This document shows positions 56,978-62,461 of a DNA stretch of 62,461 nucleotides, piece by piece. Origin of the DNA: Burkholderiales bacterium. GTDB lineage: Bacteria; Pseudomonadota; Gammaproteobacteria; Burkholderiales; Burkholderiaceae_C. The DNA is taken from the NCBI GenBank assembly GCA_003963075.1, contig RXJV01000049.1, forward strand, positions 1 through 62,461, written 5' to 3'. Made by a program: the position numbers and the translations under genes. The notes under the pieces were generated by a model. The model saw only the letters and a program-made list of their open reading frames with translations. It made no database searches and was not told where the DNA came from. Each line of letters starts with the position of its first letter. Position 1 is the first letter of the stretch.

Positions 56978-57808
56978 TCAAACCTCCAAGACCACGGCGG
57001 ACTCGGCCACCGGTTCGTCCGCGCGCCGTGCCTGCAAGGCGGCCAGCGCATAGTGGGCGAACCAGGCGGTCGAGAACGCGAACACGAGTGTGTAGAGCCA
57101 GATCGACACCAGCACCAGGAAGGGCGCCAGCGCCATCACCATCGCGCTGAAGGCCCAGATCAGCGACGGCGCCGCACCGAGGTAGCCGCACACCACGCCC
57201 ATGACCAGCATCGGCAGCCGGTGCTCCTTCAGCAGCGCCCGCCGCTCTTCAGCGGACGCATGCTCGGCCAGCACATCAAAGCCGAAGACCTGGTAGGTCA
57301 GCCAGCCCCAGATCAGCGGCGGCAGCACCATCACCAGCGGCGGGATCAGCCACAGCGGCATCGACAGCACGATCAGCACCAGCGCCAGCGCGGTGGCGGC
57401 CAGCGACGCGCCCAGGCTCTGCAGCAGGCTGCCGCCGCGCTTCTTCTCGAGCAGCGGAAAGCGCCGCTCGGCGACGAGGCGCACGATGGCCGGCGTCATG
57501 CACAAGGCCACCAGCAGCAGGCTCAGCAGGATGATGACCGGCAGCATCGCTGCGAGCACGATGATGATGGTCAGCGCACTGCGGAAGGCCTGCAGCCCGA
57601 CACGGTCCAGCCACTGCAGCAAGCTCTCGACGAGATGCCAGCTCTCCAGCGCGGCCCGAACGCCGGCATTGGCGTCCTCCCAGAAAAAGAACATGAAGCC
57701 GAAGGCGAGCAGGCCCGAGGCCAGCAGCGGCAGCAGCGACAGCGCGATCACCCGCGGCATCAGGCAATAGGCGGCGGCACGCCAGAAGGCGTCGGCGAGA
57801 CCTTGCAT
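56978..57808 (-). CDS. EI24/CysZ-like membrane protein
   Basis: 276 residues with several membrane spans. The opening GLADAFWRAAAYCLMPRVIALSLLPLLASGLL and the block LIPPLVMVLPPLIWGWLTYQVFGFDVLAEHASAEERRALLKEHR match EI24-domain proteins (DUF540 family). Some members transport sulfate (CysZ), others are unknown. The ATG overlaps the desaturase stop by one base (TGATG). Confidence 0.88.
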   Translation of the reverse strand: MQGLADAFWRAAAYCLMPRVIALSLLPLLASGLLAFGFMFFFWEDANAGVRAALESWHLVESLLQWLDRVGLQAFRSALTIIIVLAAMLPVIILLSLLLVALCMTPAIVRLVAERRFPLLEKKRGGSLLQSLGASLAATALALVLIVLSMPLWLIPPLVMVLPPLIWGWLTYQVFGFDVLAEHASAEERRALLKEHRLPMLVMGVVCGYLGAAPSLIWAFSAMVMALAPFLVLVSIWLYTLVFAFSTAWFAHYALAALQARRADEPVAESAVVLEV

Positions 57809-58785
57809 CAGCCAGACCTTCCGAACGCGGCAGCCAGGCGGCTCAGGCCCAGCCACTGTTGCCGCCAGAAGCCCTGGCCATAGTCACGCCCGCCCTCCTC
57901 GGGCAGTTGGTCGCGCACGCCGGTGGCGTCGAAGCGGGCTTCGAAATCGGCCGTGCCGAACAGCAGGTCCCACCAGGGCAGCAGCACGCCGAAGTTGTGG
58001 CCGCCCAGCGTGCCGCGGCCGGCACTCTCGTGGCCGATGCCGATGCTGTGATGGCGGCGGTGAAAGCGCGGGCTGACCAGCAACCGCTCGCCCAGCGCGC
58101 CGAAACTCAGACGCACATTGGCATGCTGCAGGCTCTGCAGCAGCTGGGTGACGACCGTGATCGCGACGAACTGCCCCGGCTGCACACCGATCAGCCGCGC
58201 GAGCAGCGCAAAGGCCGTGGCCACGAGCACATCGTCCAGCAGGTGGTTGCGGTCATCGCTCCACATCGTCATCTGGCGCTGGCTGTGGTGCAGGCTGTGC
58301 AGCGCCCACCAGAAGTTGAACTGGTGCTGCCAGCGGTGGAGCCAGTAGCCCACGAAGTCGAACACGACGAGGTAGGCGACGAAACTGACCGCCGGAATGT
58401 CCGTCACGCCCGGCCACAGCGCATCGAGTTGCCAGGTGGGCAGGCCGGCCAGCCGCAACTGGCCGGCAATGGCGTCCCAGGCCGGCTCGATGCTGAAGAA
58501 CATCGCCAGGCGCACCAGCCCCAGGCGGTGGATCAGCGTGTAGATCACGTCGGTGCGCACCGCCGCGCGGTCGCGGACGGCCTCGACCGGCCAGCGGCGC
58601 TCCAGCAGCCCGATGCCGAGCAGCAGCACCGCCACCTGGATGCAGCCCCACAGCAACCAACCGGTGGCATCGAAGGCGTCTTCCAGCAGATTGCCAAAGC
58701 CGAGTGCGAACACAAGGGGTTGCACGACGGACTCGTACAGCGCGAGTTGCGCGGCATCGAAGGCGTTGGCGATCCAGTCGATCAC
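57808..58785 (-). CDS. Sterol desaturase/fatty acid hydroxylase family protein
   Basis: 325 residues with about five membrane spans. The di-iron His clusters are present: HRWQH, HSLHHS and HRRHHSIGIGH (about residues 150, 165 and 250). It may oxidise an alkyl chain or a sterol/hopanoid-like lipid. Coupled by overlap to the deacetylase before and the EI24 gene after. A role with the squalene genes at 4794-7785 is conceivable but unsupported by position. Confidence 0.88.
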   Translation of the reverse strand: MIDWIANAFDAAQLALYESVVQPLVFALGFGNLLEDAFDATGWLLWGCIQVAVLLLGIGLLERRWPVEAVRDRAAVRTDVIYTLIHRLGLVRLAMFFSIEPAWDAIAGQLRLAGLPTWQLDALWPGVTDIPAVSFVAYLVVFDFVGYWLHRWQHQFNFWWALHSLHHSQRQMTMWSDDRNHLLDDVLVATAFALLARLIGVQPGQFVAITVVTQLLQSLQHANVRLSFGALGERLLVSPRFHRRHHSIGIGHESAGRGTLGGHNFGVLLPWWDLLFGTADFEARFDATGVRDQLPEEGGRDYGQGFWRQQWLGLSRLAAAFGRSG

Positions 58786-59588
58786 GGTTTGCGGGCTTCA
58801 GGCGTCTTGGACGGGGGTGGCGAGAACAGCGCGGCGAAGCGCGGATGCTCGCGTAACGGCGCGAAGCATAGGCCCCGCTGCTCCAGGCCGGTCATCAAGG
58901 GCTCCAGTACCGCAGGCGCCCAGGGGTCTTGGCGCTGCCAGATGCCCAGGTGGGCGATGAGGATGTCCCCCGGCCTGATATCGCGCAGCGCCTTCTCCAG
59001 CAGCTGCGCGTTCGGATAGGCGGCGCTCGGCAGTTCGTCGCCCAGAAAGCCGGCCCGACTCCAGCCGACATGGCTGAAGCCGCAGGCCTTGGCCGTGTTC
59101 AGCAACGCGGGTGAGGAGCGCCCGGCCGGGGCGCGGAAGATGGGCCCGAGCGCCCTGCCCGTCATCGCCGTGAAGCGCTCGCCGACCTTCTTCAGGCCGT
59201 CGCAGTACTGCTCCGGCGTCAGCTCGCGAACGACCGGCGGGTTGATGCCGGCCTGGGTGCGGACCTTGAAGCGCACCACCTTGCCATCGGCGTCCAGCAC
59301 GTCCTCCAGGAAGATGTCGTGCTCCCAGGTGTGGGAGCCGAAATCATGGCCCTCGGCCACGCGCTCGCGCCACCAGGGCGCCCAGGTCTCGTCCAGCGTG
59401 GTGCCGCCGGTCAAGGTCGGCTCGCTGGCCAGGAAAAAGGTGGCCTTGGCGTTGTGCTTCTTCAGCGTCTCGGCGATCAGCGGCGCGACGCCCATATGGC
59501 CGGTGTCGAAGGTCAGGTAGACCGGCTTGTCGCAGGCAGGCTGGGCCACCGCCGCACCGGCGGCGAGCAGCAGGACGGCCGCCTTCAT
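58782..59588 (-). CDS. Polysaccharide deacetylase family protein
   Basis: 268 residues with a signal peptide (to about residue 16). NodB fold: motif 1 is TFDTGH instead of TFDDG, with Thr replacing the metal-binding second Asp. Motif 2 SHTWEH has both His ligands, motif 3 is FRAPAGRSSP, and LIAHLG near the end is close to the usual LHD position. Activity may be altered or absent. It overlaps the propeller gene by four bases. Confidence 0.88.
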   Translation of the reverse strand: MKAAVLLLAAGAAVAQPACDKPVYLTFDTGHMGVAPLIAETLKKHNAKATFFLASEPTLTGGTTLDETWAPWWRERVAEGHDFGSHTWEHDIFLEDVLDADGKVVRFKVRTQAGINPPVVRELTPEQYCDGLKKVGERFTAMTGRALGPIFRAPAGRSSPALLNTAKACGFSHVGWSRAGFLGDELPSAAYPNAQLLEKALRDIRPGDILIAHLGIWQRQDPWAPAVLEPLMTGLEQRGLCFAPLREHPRFAALFSPPPSKTPEARKP

Positions 59589-60571
59589 TGCCGCGGCTGG
59601 TGGTCCAGCGTCCAGAGGCCGTGCGGCGACTTGCCGACCTTGACCTGCCGCACCACCTTGCGCGTCGTCGTGTCGATCTCGGTCAGCTTGCCGGCCCAGC
59701 GCGACGTGACCAGCAGGGTCTTGCCGTCGCCGAGCACCTCCATGTCATCCGGGCCCGACGGGCCGGGGAACTGGTCGACCACGGTGAACGTCGTGTAGTC
59801 GATCTTGCTGATGGTGTTGCCGGCGCGGTTGCTGACGAGCACATGGCGCTTGTCGCCCCAGCCGCGGAAGGAGTGGGTGCCGTCGCCGGTCGGGATGCGC
59901 TTGACGAGCTGGGGCGCCTTCGCCGACACGTCCCAGACCTCGACAAAGCGGTCGCCGGTCAGTGCGACGAGCAGGAATTTGTCGTCCGGCGTCAGGAAGA
60001 TGTCGGCCGGCAGCTTGCCCACCGGCTGCTTCCAGCGCACGGTCTGCGTCGCCAGGTCGATGGCCAGCAGCTCGCTGCTGTCCTGCAGGCTGGCGTAGGC
60101 CACCGTGCTCTTGCTGTCGATGTTCAGATGGCTGGGCGTCTTGGGCGCCGGGATCTGCTTGACCAGCTGCAGCGGCTCTTTCGCGTCGCTGCCCTGCCAG
60201 CGGTACAGGCTCACATAGTCCAGCCGGTTGGAGGCGGTGACGAACCACTTCATGTCCGGCGAGAAGCGCAGGTGGTAGGGGTCGGGGATGCCGCGCACCA
60301 CACGCTGCACCTCGGCCGTGCGCGGGTTCAGCAAGGTCAGCGAGTCGCCGAGCGCGTTCGCGACGATCAGGCTCTTCTCGTCGGGCGACAGGTAGAGGTG
60401 ATGCGGCTCCTTGCCGGTCGGGATGCGCTTGACGACCTTGAAGCTCACCGGGTCGACCACGGAGATGTCGGCATCCAGCGAGTTCAGCACGAAGATCGGC
60501 GGACGCCCCGCCTGGGCCTGTGCCCCGAACGTCACCAACCAGCCCAAGGCCAAAGCCCACCTGCGCAACAT
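59585..60571 (-). CDS. YncE-like beta-propeller protein, secreted
   Basis: 328 residues with a signal peptide (to about residue 21, AQAQA). Seven or so repeats of the YVTN type: VLNSLDADISVVDPVSFKVVKRIPTGKEPHHLYLSPDEKSLIVAN, then similar units at about 80, 125, 170, 215, 255 and 295. Such propellers bind proteins or ligands. ATG 60571 with GGAG upstream. First of the overlapping row propeller, deacetylase, desaturase, EI24, molybdopterin-binding. Confidence 0.9.
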   Translation of the reverse strand: MLRRWALALGWLVTFGAQAQAGRPPIFVLNSLDADISVVDPVSFKVVKRIPTGKEPHHLYLSPDEKSLIVANALGDSLTLLNPRTAEVQRVVRGIPDPYHLRFSPDMKWFVTASNRLDYVSLYRWQGSDAKEPLQLVKQIPAPKTPSHLNIDSKSTVAYASLQDSSELLAIDLATQTVRWKQPVGKLPADIFLTPDDKFLLVALTGDRFVEVWDVSAKAPQLVKRIPTGDGTHSFRGWGDKRHVLVSNRAGNTISKIDYTTFTVVDQFPGPSGPDDMEVLGDGKTLLVTSRWAGKLTEIDTTTRKVVRQVKVGKSPHGLWTLDHQPRQ

Positions 60572-60675
60572 CCCGTACTCCAAAGAAAAGGGCGGCCATG
60601 CGCCGCCCTGCGAGCTCAGTTTACCCGGGGCCCCAGCCCGGGCCTGTGACCTGAATCAAGCCGGCTCACACCCTG

Positions 60676-60919
60676 GCAGGGCGGGCCGTCGCAGAGCTCC
60701 GGCCACTCGTGAGCCGTCGCCGAGTCCGCAGGGACTCGGCTCGGTGCTCACTCCCCTTGCAGGGCGCGCCGTCGCAGAGCTCCGGCCACTCGCGAGCCGT
60801 CGCCGAGTCCGCAGGGACTCGGCTCGGTGCTCACTCCCCTTGCAGGGCGCGCCGTCGCAGAGCTCCGGCCACTCGTGAGCCGTCGCCGAGTCCGCAGGGA
60901 CTCGGCTCGGTGCTCACTC
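60676..60919. repeat. Three tandem 83-bp repeats with internal hairpins
   Basis: Copies start at 60676, 60759 and 60842; the third is cut at about 78 bp. They differ by about one base each. Each holds a perfect 9-bp hairpin GCCGAGTCC-GCAG-GGACTCGGC (first copy 60719-60740). No T-run, no reading frame kept (83 is not a multiple of three). On the minus strand they follow the TIGR00266 gene and supply its stop codon. Confidence 0.92.
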
Positions 60920-61726
60920 GTCATCGCCGCCGAGGACGCTGCCCAGCAGCCCGCCGCCGGCGAATCCGCCAAGCACCGAGCCCTCCTCCTTGTGGCCGCC
61001 CATCTGCGGCGCCGCCGCGAAGATGCGCGAGGCCAGGCGCGAGAACGGCAGGCTCTGAAGCCAGACGTCGCCGGGGCCGGTCAGCTTGGCCAGGAACAGG
61101 CCCTCGCCACCAAACAGCGCGGTCTTGATCTTGCCGACGTATTGGATCTCGAAGTTGACGTTGGGCGTGTAAGCCACGACGCAGCCGGTGTCGACCAGCA
61201 GAGTCTGCCCTGGCTGCAGGCTGCGCTTGACGATGGTGCCGCCCGCATGCACGAAGGCCAGGCCGTCGCCGTCCAGCCGCTCCATGATGAAGCCCTCGCC
61301 GCCGAAGAAGCCGGTGGAAAGCTTCTGCTGGAAGGCGATGCCCAGGCTCACGCCACGCGCCGCGCAAAGAAACGCGTCCTTCTGGCAGATCAGCGTGCCG
61401 CCCAGCTTGGCCAGGTCCATCGCGACGATCTTGCCGGGGTAAGGGGCTGCGAAGGCCACGCGCTGCTTGCCGCTGCCCTGGTTGGTGTAGATCGTCGTGA
61501 ACAGCGACTCACCGGTCAGCAGCCGCTTGCCCGCGCCGAGCAGCTTGCCGAAGAAGCCGCCCTGGTTGGCCGAGCCATCGCCGAACACCGCGTCCATGCT
61601 GATCGCGGCGTCCATGAAGAACATCGAGCCCGCCTCGCCGATGGCCGCCTCGCCGGGATCGAGTTCGATCTCGACGAACTGCATCTCGGAACCCTTGATT
61701 TCGTAATCCACCACATCCATGGCCAT
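60914..61726 (-). CDS. TIGR00266/AIM24 family protein
   Basis: 270 residues. AIM24-type double beta-prism fold: [37 protein letters not shown] at the start, [60 protein letters not shown] and [28 protein letters not shown]. Function in bacteria is unknown. AGGAG 6 bases before ATG 61726 fixes the start. The C-terminal tail is Gly-rich ([18 protein letters not shown]). The TGA belongs to the repeat array behind it. Confidence 0.9.
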   Translation of the reverse strand: MAMDVVDYEIKGSEMQFVEIELDPGEAAIGEAGSMFFMDAAISMDAVFGDGSANQGGFFGKLLGAGKRLLTGESLFTTIYTNQGSGKQRVAFAAPYPGKIVAMDLAKLGGTLICQKDAFLCAARGVSLGIAFQQKLSTGFFGGEGFIMERLDGDGLAFVHAGGTIVKRSLQPGQTLLVDTGCVVAYTPNVNFEIQYVGKIKTALFGGEGLFLAKLTGPGDVWLQSLPFSRLASRIFAAAPQMGGHKEEGSVLGGFAGGGLLGSVLGGDDE

Positions 61727-61805
61727 GTTCAACTCCTGGCAGAAAATTGCGGCAGGGATCATAGTGAAGACGGGCAGCAGCTCCGCATCCACGAAGGAAT
61801 GTGCC

Positions 61806-62461
61806 GTGTACCTCGCCCTGTTCCCGAGCGACGACGAACTGGCCGCGTTGGAGGCGCGGCTGCAGGGCCGCAGTGCGGAGACCGCCCTACCGCTGGCCTG
61901 GGCCCTGCGCCAACGCGACACGCCGCGCGCGCTGGAGCTGCTGCGCCAGGCACCGGACGGCCCGCGGCGCTGGCTCACCGAGGCCGAGTGCCTGGCCCTC
62001 GATGGCCAGCTGGATGCGGCCGACGCGCTGAACGTCCGCGCACTGGAGGCCTTCGTCGCAGCCGGGGACGCGGTCGGCGAGACCGACGCCCACTGGCTGG
62101 CCTATGGCATCGCCCTGGACCGCGGCGATGAAGCCGGCCTGACGCGGGAACTCCACGCCAGCGTCGAGGCCGCCCAGCGCGCCGGCGACTCCGCCCGCCG
62201 GCTCTACCTGCAGGCCAGTTGCGCCCGCATCGAGCTGCTGCAAAACCGCAGCGCCGCCGACCGGCGCTGGCGCGGCCGGCTGCCCGAGCACAGCGACGAC
62301 CCGGTCTGCGAGGTCGCGCTGCTGGACTACCAGGCCTGCGAGGCAGCGCTGTCGAGCGACTTTCCGGCCGCCATGAGCCATTTCATCGCCGCCTTCGACC
62401 TGGCGCTGCGCACCGGCCAGTTGCGCCGCGCGATCACCTTGGCCACCAATGTCGGCTATGC
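61806..62461 (+). CDS. TPR-like helical protein, N-terminal part (partial)
   Basis: Open from GTG 61806 to the window edge (218 complete codons and two bases). AAGGA lies at the right distance upstream. The sequence is Ala/Leu/Arg-rich and reads as repeated helical pairs ([19 protein letters not shown]..., [30 protein letters not shown]...), as in TPR proteins. The C-terminal domain is not visible; regulators with GGDEF or helix-turn-helix ends are possibilities. Confidence 0.6.
   Translation, partial: MYLALFPSDDELAALEARLQGRSAETALPLAWALRQRDTPRALELLRQAPDGPRRWLTEAECLALDGQLDAADALNVRALEAFVAAGDAVGETDAHWLAYGIALDRGDEAGLTRELHASVEAAQRAGDSARRLYLQASCARIELLQNRSAADRRWRGRLPEHSDDPVCEVALLDYQACEAALSSDFPAAMSHFIAAFDLALRTGQLRRAITLATNVGY

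Noticed and set aside
60676-60919. Repeats as a CRISPR array
   Set aside because: Copies are directly joined with no unique spacers, the unit is 83 bp and no cas genes are present.
60411-61128. Plus-strand frames reading the 83-bp repeats as repeated peptide
   Set aside because: The unit is not a multiple of three, so the frame changes in each copy; no ribosome site.

Overview
This window is GC-rich, about two-thirds G+C by eye. Its gene content and order are typical of Burkholderiales (Betaproteobacteria), probably near the Rubrivivax/Leptothrix/Roseateles group. The evidence is tRNA-Leu before tig, the ilvBHC-pssA-leuA block, nadE-glnB, glnA-ntrBC, the sigma/DUF3619/DUF3106/RDD row, and the livKHMGF-type transporter with a CoA ligase. 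No species is claimed. I see no prophage, insertion sequence or CRISPR array. Essentially all the DNA is dense chromosomal coding sequence with many start/stop overlaps of 1-4 bases.

Layout. 1-4760: start of tig, tRNA-Leu(UAG), and an RND efflux pump (lipoprotein adaptor plus permease). The pump promoter carries a TetR-type palindrome just after its -10. 4794-7785: hpnCDE, the three-enzyme route to squalene. 7683-10997: a TIGR03790-family secreted protein, an IclR regulator, the PBP7-like endopeptidase pbpG and a gene-free stretch. 10998-19219: branched-chain amino acid synthesis (ilvB, ilvH, ilvC and two different leuA genes) with pssA. A leucine-rich leader peptide and hairpin terminator in front of the leuA pair look like a transcription attenuator. 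19423-23656: a sigma factor, a membrane protein (DUF3619), a secreted DUF3106 protein, an RDD protein and dgkA in one overlapping row, then an AraC regulator and a LysE exporter.

23748-29898: PII protein glnB with nadE, a FemAB/GNAT-like protein, and soluble and proton-pumping pyrophosphatases facing away from each other. 29918-35178: a J-domain-like protein; an ECF sigma / membrane Ser-Thr kinase / small unknown protein operon; a degenerate GGDEF-like protein. 35194-42108: a CoA ligase and a five-gene branched-chain-type ABC importer, probably for a carboxylic acid that is activated after uptake. 42240-46082: selO-msrB, yciB, a BolA-like gene and a parvulin isomerase. 46084-51239: a LolD-like ATPase back-to-back with a GDSL esterase, a FecR-like/DUF6600 protein with a long low-complexity tail, peptide deformylase and a metallo-beta-lactamase-fold hydrolase.

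51243-56201: ntrC, ntrB, a small secreted protein and glnA. glnA has a sigma-54 promoter and a perfect-consensus NtrC site about 110 bp upstream, inside the next gene. Together with glnB this gives most of the nitrogen-control circuit in one window. 56182-60571: a five-gene overlapping operon (beta-propeller, polysaccharide deacetylase, sterol-desaturase-like, EI24 membrane protein, molybdopterin-binding protein). 60676-60919: three tandem 83-bp hairpin repeats that run into the stop codon of a TIGR00266/AIM24 gene. The window ends inside a TPR-like protein.

The strongest candidates for new biology are the leu leader, the ECF sigma/kinase operon with its unknown third protein, the 83-bp repeats, the sigma/DUF3619/DUF3106/RDD row, and the Arg-for-Lys change in the Walker A motif of one ABC ATPase. 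Positions were read by eye. All family assignments rest on recognised motifs rather than on searches.
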